Below, in pieces: positions 35,549-44,690 of a stretch of DNA of 64,000 nucleotides. Origin of the DNA: Ralstonia pickettii (lineage in GTDB: Bacteria; Pseudomonadota; Gammaproteobacteria; Burkholderiales; Burkholderiaceae). The position numbers and the translations under genes were made by a program. The stretch's first letter is position 1. Each line of letters starts with the position of its first letter. The stretch covers positions 744,001-808,000 of the forward strand of contig NZ_CP066772.2 of NCBI RefSeq assembly GCF_016466415.2, given 5' to 3'. The notes beneath the pieces were generated by a model. It was not told where the DNA came from. It did not search any database and worked only from the letters and a program-made list of their open reading frames with translations.

Positions 35549-36766
35549 ATGCACGTAGACACCCCGCTCATCTCCACCATCATCGGTGGCATCGTGCTGG
35601 CCTTCATCTTCGGCACCATCGCGCAGCGCCTGCGCCTGCCGCCGCTGGTCGGCTATCTGATGGCGGGTGTGGTGGCGGGGCCGTTCACGCCCGGTTTCGT
35701 GGCCGATCAAAGCCTCGCACCGCAACTGGCCGAGCTGGGCGTGATCCTCCTGATGTTCGGCGTGGGGCTGCACTTCTCGATGAAGGAATTGCTCGCGGTC
35801 AAGGCCATCGCCATTCCGGGCGCCATCGGCCAGATTGCGCTCGCCACGCTCATGGGCATGGGCCTGGCGTGGCTGCTCGGGTGGGATTGGGGCCCGGGGC
35901 TGGTATTCGGCCTGGCGCTCTCGGTGGCGAGCACGGTGGTGCTGCTCAAGGCGCTGGAAGATCGCGGTATCGACACCTCGCACGAAGGCCACATCGCCGT
36001 CGGCTGGCTGATCGTGGAAGACCTCGTGATGGTGGTGACGCTCGTGCTGCTGCCGGCCCTGGCCGGGGCGCTGGGGGGCGCCGGCAGCGCTGCGGTCAGT
36101 ACGTGGGACATCGTCAAGGTGCTGGCCGTCACGCTTTCGAAGGTGGTGGCGTTTGCCGCGCTCATGCTGGTGGTGGGCCGCCGCGTGATCCCCTGGATGC
36201 TGGAACGCATTGTCATGACGGGCAGCCGGGAGCTGTTCCGCCTCGGTGTGCTGGCCACGGCGCTGGGCGTCGCTTATGGGGCGACGGTGCTGTTTGGCGT
36301 GTCGTTCGCGCTCGGCGCGTTCTTTGCGGGCATGGTGCTGGCCGAGTCCGAATTCAGCCAGCGCGCGGCGGAAGAATCGCTGCCCTTGCGCGACGCATTT
36401 GCGGTGCTGTTCTTCGTGTCGGTGGGCATGCTGTTCGACCCCAGCGTGCTGATTGAAGACCCCTGGGCGGTGCTCGGCACGGTGCTGATCGTGGTGGTCG
36501 GCAAGTCGCTGGCCGCGTTTGCGGTGGTGCGTGCGTTTGGTCACGGCAACCGCACGGCGCTCACGATTTCTGCCAGCCTTGCGCAGATCGGCGAGTTTTC
36601 GTTCATTCTGATTGGGCTGGGGATCAGCTTGGAAATCCTGCCTGACCGTGCACGGGGGCTGCTGTTGGCGGCGGCGATTTTGTCGATCCTGCTGAACCCG
36701 CTGATGTTTGCCCTGATCAACCGCCTCAAGCGCGAGGTGGCCCCCGAGCCGGCAACGGCGGATTGA
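35549..36766 (+). CDS. CPA2-family cation:proton antiporter (KefB/YbaL-like) without nucleotide-binding domain
   Basis: A 405-residue inner-membrane protein with about 12 helices and CPA2 landmarks: RLRLPPLVGYLMAGVVAGP, LGVILLMFGVGLHFS, LALSVASTVVLLKALED, FALGAFFAGMVLAESEF and the conserved SLAQIGEFSFIL. It ends at the membrane domain: the cytosolic RCK/TrkA-N domain that gates KefB and YbaL is absent, with a normal stop and no frameshift seen. ATG at 35549 is chosen for homology. Just upstream is a tandem GGCCC run (35473-35497). Confidence 0.87.
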   Translation: MHVDTPLISTIIGGIVLAFIFGTIAQRLRLPPLVGYLMAGVVAGPFTPGFVADQSLAPQLAELGVILLMFGVGLHFSMKELLAVKAIAIPGAIGQIALATLMGMGLAWLLGWDWGPGLVFGLALSVASTVVLLKALEDRGIDTSHEGHIAVGWLIVEDLVMVVTLVLLPALAGALGGAGSAAVSTWDIVKVLAVTLSKVVAFAALMLVVGRRVIPWMLERIVMTGSRELFRLGVLATALGVAYGATVLFGVSFALGAFFAGMVLAESEFSQRAAEESLPLRDAFAVLFFVSVGMLFDPSVLIEDPWAVLGTVLIVVVGKSLAAFAVVRAFGHGNRTALTISASLAQIGEFSFILIGLGISLEILPDRARGLLLAAAILSILLNPLMFALINRLKREVAPEPATAD

Positions 36767-36809
36767 GCATCAGGGCTGTCCTGAACCGTTTTGCCCCTAA
36801 GGAGCGTTC

Positions 36810-37364
36810 ATGAGCAATCTGACCATCGGAGTCATTGTCGGGAGCCTGCGCAAGGCGTCGTTCAATCGCCAGCTCGCGCAGGCGCTGGCAGGCTTGCTGC
36901 CTTCCGGCGCGACGGCGCAGTTCATCGAAATTGGGGAGCTGCCGCTCTACAACCAGGATCTGGATGCCAGCCTGCCCGAGCCGGTGCAGCGCTTCAAGGC
37001 GGCGGTGGCAGGCGTGGATGCCCTGTTATTCGTCACGCCGGAATACAACCGCGGCATGCCGGGCGTGCTGAAGAACGCGATTGACTGGGGTTCTCGGCCG
37101 TACGGCCAGAGTGTGTGGGGCGGCAAGCCGGCAGGCATTGCGGGTGCATCGCCAGGCGCAATTGGCACGGCATTGTCGCAGGCGCAATTGCGCAATGTGC
37201 TCGCGGCGGTCGGCGTGAAGGTCCTACCGTTGCCGGAGGTGTTCTTCCACTTTGCGGGGGAGCCCTTTGATGCCCAGGGCGGGGTGACGGATGCGCGTAC
37301 GCGCCAGTTCTTGCAGGGGTTTGTTGACCGATTCGTCGAGTGGGCGGGGCAGAAGCCGGCCTGA
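36810..37364 (+). CDS. NADPH-dependent FMN reductase (flavodoxin-like)
   Basis: A 184-residue cytosolic flavoenzyme: phosphate loop GSLRKASFNRQLA (residues 12-24) and flavin-binding FVTPEYNRGMPGVLKNAIDW (about 74-93). Relatives reduce FMN, quinones or azo dyes with NAD(P)H. AAGGAGC precedes the ATG. It follows the antiporter gene in the same direction by 43 bases and may be co-transcribed. Confidence 0.87.
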   Translation: MSNLTIGVIVGSLRKASFNRQLAQALAGLLPSGATAQFIEIGELPLYNQDLDASLPEPVQRFKAAVAGVDALLFVTPEYNRGMPGVLKNAIDWGSRPYGQSVWGGKPAGIAGASPGAIGTALSQAQLRNVLAAVGVKVLPLPEVFFHFAGEPFDAQGGVTDARTRQFLQGFVDRFVEWAGQKPA

Positions 37365-37448
37365 CGAATCGATCAACTGGGGTGTTCAGGGCCGCGCGGG
37401 GAAGGGGTTCCCGCTCGGCCGTTTTGCCCGATGCCTTAGGGCAGGGCG

Positions 37449-37547
37449 TTAAGCCAGGAAAGCGGCGGCGCTGATGAGCCAGCCTGCTGCCACGCAGCTC
37501 GCGATCCAGGCGGCCATGACGGCGCCAATATCCAACCATTTCATCAT
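37449..37547 (-). CDS. 32-residue single-helix membrane peptide
   Basis: The minus-strand frame starts with two ATG codons at 37547 and 37544 after AAGGAGAACA and ends with TAA at 37449-37451. The peptide begins MMKWLDIGAVMAAWIA and is one hydrophobic helix rich in Ala, with Trp and one Cys. The strong ribosome site and the dyad upstream support expression. It could be a small membrane regulator or toxin-like peptide. The function is unknown. Confidence 0.55.
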   Translation of the reverse strand: MMKWLDIGAVMAAWIASCVAAGWLISAAAFLA

Positions 37548-37573
37548 TGTTCTCCTTACAACACTTGCATTGC

Positions 37574-37600
37574 TTGTTCAGGCAATCGATGTCTGAACAA
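37574..37600. promoter_or_regulatory. TTGTTCAG-N11-CTGAACAA dyad
   Basis: A perfect 8-bp inverted repeat (37574-37581 and 37593-37600) with an 11-base spacer lies 26 bases upstream of the 32-residue peptide gene. The half-site spacing suits a dimeric regulator. It is a candidate operator for the small gene; no regulator is adjacent. Confidence 0.45.
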
Positions 37601-37780
37601 CTGTCACGAAGTGTAGGTGTTGCAATGCGGAAGAACAATACGGCGTCGCGTGAACAGACTGTTCCAAGAGTAACAACAGATTTCAGTCCTTGCGTGGACT
37701 GGCCTGCGCTTGGGAGCGGGCGCCGTTGCCAGCGCTACTCTTGTTGTTGCGTTGCAACAATTACAGCAGAGGCTCGGCGG

Positions 37781-38515
37781 CTATTTCGTGTGGAAGGTAG
37801 CGGCGACCAGGTCGGCAAAGCGCGCTTCTTCGGCAAATTCCACCGGTTCGCTGCCGCTTGCGGTGCCGAATATGCGCAGGAGATAAACCGCACCGTTACC
37901 AAAGAAAGCATACCCGCGCACGACGACCGTCCGGGCGGCGGACGTGCTCCATTCGCCTTCCCAGTAGAGGACCCGGCGCCCGGCAAGCACCTGCAATGCC
38001 GGGGCCTTGCCGCGCACGAGGCGGGCGGCCCAGGCCGGGCGATCGCCATGCACGCGTGATTCCATGTGGTTGAGCAGGATGGCCAGATCCCGTGGCCGCA
38101 GGGTTTCGAGGTAACCGGGCGTGCCTTTGTCGAAATCGGATTTGCGCACCGTGACCAGCGCGAAGCTCTCCGGCGCCACGGTTTGCTGTGCAAACACGAG
38201 CCGTGACGGACCGAACGGCGAGTTGATGGTCGCCGCAATGGACGGAATGGGCGTTTCGCTGGTCAGCCGCAATGGGCCCCACGTGCGCGGCAATGCGAGG
38301 CTCGCACTGGCGTCGACGCGCTGCGTGACCGGGTAGGCGAATTTCGGCGCCGCCCCGGTCAGGCTCCACGGAGCCATGCCGGCAAAGGTGATCCATACGG
38401 CTGCGCATATGTATCGGACGCAGCGGCCCCAGCGGCGATACCACGCTGTAATAAACGGCGCCACTCGCGGGCTCCTGGCAGAAAAGATGGCGGACGATTC
38501 CGTGGGCGTGTGCAT
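37781..38515 (-). CDS. membrane-anchored or exported hypothetical protein
   Basis: About 244 residues from ATG at 38515 (the frame is open to 38623; the true start is uncertain). A basic stretch and one hydrophobic helix (CVRYICAAVWITFAGMAPWS, about residues 32-52) act as a signal or anchor; the rest is a periplasmic beta-rich domain with LRLTSETPIPSIAATINSP, ESFALVTVRKSDFDKG and TVVVRGYAFFGNGAVYLLRIFG. No family is recognised. It stands alone between the small peptide gene and the acetyltransferase. Confidence 0.65.
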   Translation of the reverse strand: MHTPTESSAIFSARSPRVAPFITAWYRRWGRCVRYICAAVWITFAGMAPWSLTGAAPKFAYPVTQRVDASASLALPRTWGPLRLTSETPIPSIAATINSPFGPSRLVFAQQTVAPESFALVTVRKSDFDKGTPGYLETLRPRDLAILLNHMESRVHGDRPAWAARLVRGKAPALQVLAGRRVLYWEGEWSTSAARTVVVRGYAFFGNGAVYLLRIFGTASGSEPVEFAEEARFADLVAATFHTK

Positions 38516-38753
38516 ACCCCTGCACAGCAATACGTATGCCCGCGCCTCTACGTGGCGCTGTCTTCCCCCGCCACCAACATATCGATTCGCATGCAGGTGC
38601 GCTAGCGGCGTGTGGCGGGGCATCGAACGGTTTAATCCGGCCGGAGGTGTGTTGATGTGGCTCTATCGGCATGCCCATCCATGGCTCTTTTCATAGGGCC
38701 AGAAAGTTAGGTAGGGTGAGAGGTCCTTGTTGCTTTCGGTGCGGGTTCCACGC

Positions 38754-39461
38754 ATGACTACGCTCAACGCTTATCAGCAACCCATCGGCGCGCCGATGTC
38801 CGGCTGGTCGGCCCGGCCGCTGCCGCCGCATACGCCGCTCGCCGGCCTTTACTGCCGGTTGGAGCCGCTTGACGCTGCACGTCACGCCGACGCGCTGTTC
38901 GCTGCGTTCAATGAGGCGCAGGACGATCGCGTCTGGACGTACATGGTGGAAGGCCCGTTTACCGATATCGCCGCACACCGCGCCTATATCGAGCGCATTG
39001 CGGCGAAGCGAGATCCGCTGCAGTACGCGGTGATCGACGCGCGCAACGATCGGCCGGTCGGCACGCTGGCGCTGATGCGCATCACGCCAGAACACGGCGT
39101 GGTGGAAGTAGGGGCGGTTACGTTCTCGCCGCTGCTGCAACGCACGCCGGCATCGACGGAAGCGCAATTCCTGCTGATGAAGCACGTCTTTGAAGACCTC
39201 GGCTACCGGCGCTACGAGTGGAAGTGCGACAGCCTGAACGCGCCGTCGCGGCAGACTGCGCAGCGGCTGGGCTTTCAGTTCGAAGGTATCTTCCGGCAGG
39301 CGGTGGTCTACAAGGGCCGCAGCCGCGATACCGCGTGGTTTTCCATCATCGATGCCGATTGGCCGCAGGCTCGGGCCGCATTCGAGCAATGGCTGTCGCC
39401 TGAGAACTTTGATGAAGATGGGCGCCAGCGCGCGTCGCTGGCTGCGTTGCGTTCAGCCTGA
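38754..39461 (+). CDS. GNAT-family N-acetyltransferase (RimJ/RimL type)
   Basis: A 235-residue acetyltransferase with the Acetyltransf_3 fold: CRLEPLDAARHADALFAAF, TLALMRITPEHGVVEVGAVTFSP, TEAQFLLMKHVFEDLGYRRYEWKCDSLNAPSRQTAQRLGFQFEGIFRQA and KGRSRDTAWFSIID. The segment SLNAPSRQTAQRLGF is the usual acetyl-CoA site. The substrate could be a peptide N-terminus, amino acid or antibiotic. ATG at 38754 is chosen over GTG- and TTG-type upstream starts. Confidence 0.85.
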   Translation: MTTLNAYQQPIGAPMSGWSARPLPPHTPLAGLYCRLEPLDAARHADALFAAFNEAQDDRVWTYMVEGPFTDIAAHRAYIERIAAKRDPLQYAVIDARNDRPVGTLALMRITPEHGVVEVGAVTFSPLLQRTPASTEAQFLLMKHVFEDLGYRRYEWKCDSLNAPSRQTAQRLGFQFEGIFRQAVVYKGRSRDTAWFSIIDADWPQARAAFEQWLSPENFDEDGRQRASLAALRSA

Positions 39462-39470
39462 AGGGCCTTG

Positions 39471-41087
39471 CTAGGAACCGGGCGCGGACGTATCGGCGTA
39501 CATGCCGCGCAGCGCCAGCGCGCGTTCGGCTTCCGGCAGCGCCAGGATGGAGCGGGAAAAGCCGATCAGCGCCTGGCAGCGCTCGGCCGGCGGCGTGGAG
39601 TGCCGCAGCGCGGGGACGGTCAGCACGCGCTGTTGAGCCGGCGGAAGCGCAGCCACGGCCAGTTGCAGCACCGGCAGGCTTTGCGCGCGCGTGACAACCG
39701 GCGCGTGGTCCGGGTCGGCAGCCTGCATCAGGTCGGAGAACAACGTCTGCTCGCGCGTGACGAGCGTGCGCGGCAGACGCGCGGCAGCGGCGCTTGCCCC
39801 AGGCGTGCCATCCAGATAAGCGACGCAGGCTTCAGGGCTCACCCGCTGCAGGGCCTGCGCCTGCTCAAGCGTGAGTTGGGCGTTGGCAAAGAGCAATGCA
39901 TTTGGCGCAGTCGGAATCAGTGCGCGATACAGCTTGCCTGTCTGCTCGCGTAGCAGCGTCATGGCCTGCGCATCGGTCACGTTGCGCTGCAGCTCTGGCC
40001 ACAGCGTGTCGATCAACCGGCTGAAGTGCGCCGGGTATTTACGCTCCAACGCTGCGTACAGCGGCGCGCTGCGCAGCTCTGCGGCCAGCGCTTCGCGGGT
40101 ATTCAACTGCGTGGCCATGGTTGCGTATTCGCCACCGGGCGACGCGCGCGTGACGACATGGTCGGCCAGCAGTTCCTGCGCGGTGGGAAACCACATCTGG
40201 TCGAACGGTGTGTCCTGGACGCGGCGCACAAAGGCATCGGGCAACCCGGCATCTGAATAGGCACGCCAAAGTTCGCTGTCGGTGGCGCCGGGGCTCTGGT
40301 CGTGCTCGGCGCCAACCGCGCGCGGGCGGTGGAAGCCGAGTCGCGCGCCAGGTGCGGCGGCGCGGTCTTCGCCTGCCAGGAAGGCGATCGTGCAGGCCGA
40401 GGCGCAGGCCCGCTCAACATACGTGCGCAGATGATGTCGGCGGATGACGTCTGCCACCAGCGTCCCTTCGCGCAGCCAGCCGCCTTCGGAGCGGAGCACC
40501 ACGGCGGTGGCGTTTGGCGCCTTGCGCAGCGCGGCCTCCAGCGCATCGGCCGCGCCATCGTTGATGCCGCCGCTGAACAGGATGGCGCGGCCATCCCGTT
40601 GCGGTATCACCGCAAATGGCGACGCGGCTTGTTCACCCAGTGCGGTGCGCAGATGCGCGCCCAGGCGGGGCCCATCGTTGACGACGCGCGAGCTGGTGCC
40701 GACAGCGCCCAGCACGATCATCCCCTTGGCGATCAGCGGCCATGGGTTCGACAGGCCGGCAAGCCGGTTGCGCGCTTGCTCCCGGTCGGCCGCGCGCCAG
40801 GTGCCGACCACCGCCCAGATCCAGAGCGCCAATCCCATCACGTAAATCACGAGCAGCGCGGAGGACGCAGCGCGCGCGGGCGCGTTATGCGCCAGCGCGT
40901 GCGTGACGCCGGCGCTGAGCGCCACCACGCCAAATTGCATCAGCGCGGTATGCAGCCAATACGAGCGGGCGAGGCTGTAATCGCCGCGCCAGTGACGCGC
41001 AAAGAAATTACGCGATGGCGTGCGTTCCGGATGCGGATCGGTGGGGGCGGTCGGAGGCAGGGCGGCGTCGCTGGCGGCGGAGGTCAT
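39471..41087 (-). CDS. membrane protein with Clp/crotonase-like serine-protease domain (COG3904 type)
   Basis: A 538-residue protein. Three to four helices lie in residues about 40-190, followed by a domain resembling ClpP/SppA-fold periplasmic proteins: RAILFSGGINDGAADALEAAL, VVLRSEGGWLREGTLVADVIRRH and ERACASACTIAFLAGEDRAAAPGARLGFHRP, where the SA-C segment holds the likely nucleophile Ser. The C-terminal 230 residues are helical with no recognised motif. It may be a membrane-bound peptidase. ATG at 41087 is chosen because the upstream sequence looks non-coding. Confidence 0.7.
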   Translation of the reverse strand: MTSAASDAALPPTAPTDPHPERTPSRNFFARHWRGDYSLARSYWLHTALMQFGVVALSAGVTHALAHNAPARAASSALLVIYVMGLALWIWAVVGTWRAADREQARNRLAGLSNPWPLIAKGMIVLGAVGTSSRVVNDGPRLGAHLRTALGEQAASPFAVIPQRDGRAILFSGGINDGAADALEAALRKAPNATAVVLRSEGGWLREGTLVADVIRRHHLRTYVERACASACTIAFLAGEDRAAAPGARLGFHRPRAVGAEHDQSPGATDSELWRAYSDAGLPDAFVRRVQDTPFDQMWFPTAQELLADHVVTRASPGGEYATMATQLNTREALAAELRSAPLYAALERKYPAHFSRLIDTLWPELQRNVTDAQAMTLLREQTGKLYRALIPTAPNALLFANAQLTLEQAQALQRVSPEACVAYLDGTPGASAAAARLPRTLVTREQTLFSDLMQAADPDHAPVVTRAQSLPVLQLAVAALPPAQQRVLTVPALRHSTPPAERCQALIGFSRSILALPEAERALALRGMYADTSAPGS

Positions 41088-41245
41088 GCGTGTTCTCGAT
41101 GCCGCACACAGGATGGCGGCGCGGCGATTGTCGCTGTCGGCACCGCAAGCTGGCGTCCCCCCGAAGGGAGGGGGTGAGGAAAGAGAGCGTCGGGCATCGG
41201 CAACTGGGTGCCCGCAAGACAAGGCCGGCGCCGCGCTGCCGCCGG

Positions 41246-41734
41246 TCAGGCCTTGACGGAAACCAGCGGGGGCTCTGCCGGTGTGATGGCTTCAGCGCTG
41301 GCCGGGTGGGCCGCCTGTGCCGCTTGCGCCTGTGTTGCGTGGCGGGCTTGCAGCCGGGCATCACTCAGCGTGGAGGAGCCAGTGACCTTGGCTGTCGTGC
41401 GCGCCTGGGTCGTCGCATCGGTCGTGCTGGTGCCCGATGCACTCTTGGAGGCGTTGTGGCGATTTTCCAAGCGGGTTTCCGCTTGCTCCAGGCCGTTCTG
41501 CGCCTGAAGGCGCGCGATCTGCGCCTGCACGATCTGGATCTGCTGGCTGAGCAACTGTGCCTGCTCGCGTGCTTGATCGGGCGGCAGATTCTGCGCGGGA
41601 AGATCCTGCATCGACTTCTGCAGGTTCTTGAGCTGGCGCTGCAGGCGCTCGATGTCAGGGGCCGAGCTGGTCCCGCTGCCCGATGCGCCGGCGGTCGCAG
41701 TAGAAACGGAAGGGGAAGAAAGTTGCATGGCCAT
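41246..41734 (-). CDS. FlxA-like coiled-coil protein
   Basis: About 162 residues. The centre (about 25-85) is a Gln-rich coiled coil (DIERLQRQLKNLQKSMQDL, REQAQLLSQQIQIVQAQIARLQAQ) of the FlxA-like type; both ends are Ser/Thr/Ala-rich and probably disordered. FlxA itself is a flagellar-regulon protein of unclear role, which fits the motility genes later in the window. Starts at 41758, 41734 or 41728 are all possible. Confidence 0.6.
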   Translation of the reverse strand: MAMQLSSPSVSTATAGASGSGTSSAPDIERLQRQLKNLQKSMQDLPAQNLPPDQAREQAQLLSQQIQIVQAQIARLQAQNGLEQAETRLENRHNASKSASGTSTTDATTQARTTAKVTGSSTLSDARLQARHATQAQAAQAAHPASAEAITPAEPPLVSVKA

Positions 41735-42016
41735 CTCGCTGATCAGTACGCCCTTCATCGGATGGCAGGCAGAAAACTTTAGCGTTCGGGTCAATAAATC
41801 TCGTAAGTGGTGTCCGTCTAAATTCTGACAAACAGAACATCATTTCTTCTAAAAGAACATGATGCGAGAAATTGTGCGTGCTTTTGTCAGGGCTCCAGTG
41901 GATTTTCGGGAGGTTACGGGTTTACGCTCGTTAACGGCGTGGTTTATGGCGTATAAAATAGAATTACATTTCAACAGACAGAACGCATCGAATCAGGCGC
42001 GTTCAAGGAGACGCCC

Positions 42017-42838
42017 ATGCTTTCTTCCCCTCCGGCCGCCAGCGGCCGACTCCACGCCGGGTTGCCGGCGGTTCAGCTCAATCAGGTTTCGGTGCGGTTC
42101 GGCAGCTTCACGGCGGTGCAAGGCGTTGACCTGTCGATTGGCGAAGGCGAATTCGTGGCCGTTGTGGGCCCGACGGGTTGCGGCAAGAGCACGTTGCTGA
42201 ACGCCGTGACGGGGCTGCTCAAGCCCGCTGGTGGCACGGTCAGCGTGTTTGGCGAGCCGTTGACCGGGCTCAATGGCAATGCCGGTTTCATGATGCAGCA
42301 GGACTCGCTGCTGCCCTGGAAGACGGCGCTCGACAACGTCGCGCTGGGCCTGGTGTTCCAGGGCATGCCGGTGGATGAGGCCCGCGAGCGCGCCCGTCCG
42401 TGGATGAAGAAGGTCGGTTTGGCGGGCTTCGAAGCGCGTTATCCGCATCAGCTCTCGGGCGGTCAGAAGAAGCGCATCAGCATGGCGCAGACGCTGATCC
42501 TCTCGCCCAAGATCGTGCTGATGGACGAGCCGTTCTCGGCGCTGGATGTGCACACGCGCCACCTCATGCAGAGCGAGTTGCTGCGCCTCTGGCAGGAAGA
42601 CCGCAAATCGTTGCTGTTCATCACGCACGACCTGGAGGAGGCCATTGCCCTGGCCGACCGCGTGGTCGTCATGTCCGCCGGGCCTGCGAGCCATCCGGTT
42701 GGCGATGTGGAAATCACGCTGCCGCGCCCGCGTAACGTCTCTGAAATCAACATGTCCGACGCGTTCATCCGCCTGTATCGCGAGATCTGGTCGATCCTCG
42801 GCACCGAAGTGGAGAAGAGCCATGCCGTCCAGCACTAA
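42017..42838 (+). CDS. ABC importer ATP-binding protein, SsuB/TauB type (second system)
   Basis: A 273-residue ATPase: Walker A GPTGCGKST (about residue 55), Q-loop MMQQDSLLPWKTALDN, signature LSGGQKKRISMAQ, Walker B IVLMDEPFSALD and H-loop ITHDLEEAI. CAAGGAGACGCCC precedes the ATG. It starts the operon ATPase - permease - binding protein - IclR and overlaps the permease gene by 17 bases. The upstream 220 bases are AT-rich with a TATAAA at 41952, a possible promoter. Confidence 0.9.
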   Translation: MLSSPPAASGRLHAGLPAVQLNQVSVRFGSFTAVQGVDLSIGEGEFVAVVGPTGCGKSTLLNAVTGLLKPAGGTVSVFGEPLTGLNGNAGFMMQQDSLLPWKTALDNVALGLVFQGMPVDEARERARPWMKKVGLAGFEARYPHQLSGGQKKRISMAQTLILSPKIVLMDEPFSALDVHTRHLMQSELLRLWQEDRKSLLFITHDLEEAIALADRVVVMSAGPASHPVGDVEITLPRPRNVSEINMSDAFIRLYREIWSILGTEVEKSHAVQH

Positions 42839-43652
42839 CACGATGCCTGCCGTGGGCCCGCAGCGCGCCGGTCTCGCGCACAAGACCAAGATCCGCCTGT
42901 TCCAGCTGGCCGTGGTGGTGGTGATGTTCGGCGCGTGGGAAGGCTTTGGCCGCTCTGGCGTGGTCGACCCGTTCTATTTCTCGATGCCGTCGTCGATCGT
43001 CGCGCGCATCTGGGAGTGGTTTACCGGCGGCGACATCTACACGCACCTCGCCATCACCCTGGCCGAGACGATTCTCTCGTTCGGGATCGGCACGCTGCTC
43101 GGCATCAGCCTCGGGTTGTGGCTCGGCTTGTCCAAGCTGGCCGCCGAGGTGCTGGACCCGTTCATCAAGGTATTCAACGCGATCCCGCGCATCCTGCTCG
43201 CGCCCATCTTCGTGATGTGGTTCGGGCTGGGGCTCACCTCCAAGGTAGCGCTGGGCGCGACGATGGTGCTGTTCATCACGTTCTTCAATACGTATCAGGG
43301 CGTGCGCGAGGTCAACCCCGTCATCCTGGCCAACGCGCGCCTGCTCAAGGCCAGCCGCATCAGCCTGCTGCGCCATGTGTATGTGCCGTCCGCCACGAGC
43401 TGGATTCTCTCCAGCCTGCGTGCCTCCGTCGGCATGGCCGTGATGGGCGCGATCGTGGCGGAGTACCTCGGTTCATCGGCCGGCCTCGGCCACCTGATCG
43501 CGCAGGCCGAAGGCGTGTTCGATGCCACCGGCGTGTTCTCGGGGATCGTCGTGCTGTCGGCCTTCGTGATTGCGCTGGACCGCAGCGTCGACGCGCTCGA
43601 GGGCAAGTTGCTGGTGTGGCGCCCGAAGGCTGATCCCGAGACCAGCGCCTGA
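42822..43652 (+). CDS. ABC importer permease, SsuC/TauC type (second system)
   Basis: A 276-residue inner-membrane protein with about six helices and the EAA-type loop (ARLLKASRISLLRHVYVPSATSWILSSLRASVGMAVMGAIVAEYLGSSAGLG). ATG at 42822 follows GGAG and lies inside the ATPase gene; the frame is open earlier but that part is antisense-like to nothing and unsupported. It is followed after 33 bases by its binding protein. Confidence 0.88.
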   Translation: MPSSTNTMPAVGPQRAGLAHKTKIRLFQLAVVVVMFGAWEGFGRSGVVDPFYFSMPSSIVARIWEWFTGGDIYTHLAITLAETILSFGIGTLLGISLGLWLGLSKLAAEVLDPFIKVFNAIPRILLAPIFVMWFGLGLTSKVALGATMVLFITFFNTYQGVREVNPVILANARLLKASRISLLRHVYVPSATSWILSSLRASVGMAVMGAIVAEYLGSSAGLGHLIAQAEGVFDATGVFSGIVVLSAFVIALDRSVDALEGKLLVWRPKADPETSA

Positions 43653-43685
43653 CCCCCGATACCAATAACGATGATGGAGACAACC

Positions 43686-44690
43686 ATGAAGCGATGGATT
43701 TCGGCCCTGCTGTGTGCGGTCGTCTGTACGGCAGCCAACGCCGCCGAGCCGGAAAAGAAGGACGTGAGCCTGTCGGTCGGCTCGATGATCCTGAACTACA
43801 TGCCGGTGCCGCTTACGCAGTCGCTGGGCAACTTTCAGAAGGAAGGGCTCAACGTGAAGGTGGAGAACTTCCAGGCCGGCGGCAGCAAGGCGCTGCAGGC
43901 GCTGATTGCCGGCTCGACCGATGCGGTGGTGGGCTTCTATGACCACACCATCCACATTCAGGCGCAGGGCAAGGACATTGTGTCTGTGGCGCTGCTCAAC
44001 GTTACGCCAGGCATCGTGCTGGCCGTGCGGCCCGACCTGGATATCAAGAACGGCAAGGATCTGAAGGGCAAGAAGATCGGCATCACCGCGCCGGGTTCGT
44101 CCACCGATCTGTTCGCCCGCTATTACGCCATCAAGAGCGGCCTGCAAGTGAACGACGTGTCGTACATCGCCGTGGGGTCTGGTGCGCCGGGCATGCTGGC
44201 GCTCGATCGCAAGGAGATCGATGCGCTGGTGAACTTCGACCCCGTGGCGAGCCTGCTGGAGAAGCGCCGCGCCGCCAAGTTCCTCGTCGATACGCGCACC
44301 GATGCCGGCTCCAACGCCGTGTTCGGCGGCCGCTACCCGACCGCCACGCTGTATGTCACGCGCGACTTCATGACGAAGAATCCCGAGACGGTGCAGCGTC
44401 TGGTGAACGCCTTCATCCGCACGCTCAAGTGGATCGACGTCAGCACGCCCGAGACCATTGCCGACAAGATGCCCAAGGAGCAGCAGGTGGGCGGCCGTGA
44501 TGTCTTTGTCGATGCGTTGCGCCACTCCAAGCCGATTTTTTCGAAGGACGGCCTGATGACCGATGCCGATGCCAAGGTGGCCCTGACGGTGCTTTCCAGC
44601 TACGACGAAAAGATCCGCAACGCCAAGATCGAGCTGAGTAAAACGTACACTAACCGCTTCGTCGACCAAGCCCTGAAGACGGTCAAGTGA
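43686..44690 (+). CDS. ABC importer substrate-binding protein, NMT1/SsuA type (second system)
   Basis: A 334-residue periplasmic protein: signal peptide MKRWISALLCAVVCTAANA (cleavage before AEPEKK) and an NMT1-like fold (SMILNYMPVPLTQSLGNFQKEG, VENFQAGGSKALQALIAGSTDAVVGFYDHT, APGSSTDLFARYY). ATG at 43686 has GGAG seven bases upstream; ATG at 43671 is an alternative. It overlaps the IclR gene by 4 bases. The ligand is unknown, but the neighbours point to an organic acid feeding the CoA-transferase route. Confidence 0.88.
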   Translation: MKRWISALLCAVVCTAANAAEPEKKDVSLSVGSMILNYMPVPLTQSLGNFQKEGLNVKVENFQAGGSKALQALIAGSTDAVVGFYDHTIHIQAQGKDIVSVALLNVTPGIVLAVRPDLDIKNGKDLKGKKIGITAPGSSTDLFARYYAIKSGLQVNDVSYIAVGSGAPGMLALDRKEIDALVNFDPVASLLEKRRAAKFLVDTRTDAGSNAVFGGRYPTATLYVTRDFMTKNPETVQRLVNAFIRTLKWIDVSTPETIADKMPKEQQVGGRDVFVDALRHSKPIFSKDGLMTDADAKVALTVLSSYDEKIRNAKIELSKTYTNRFVDQALKTVK

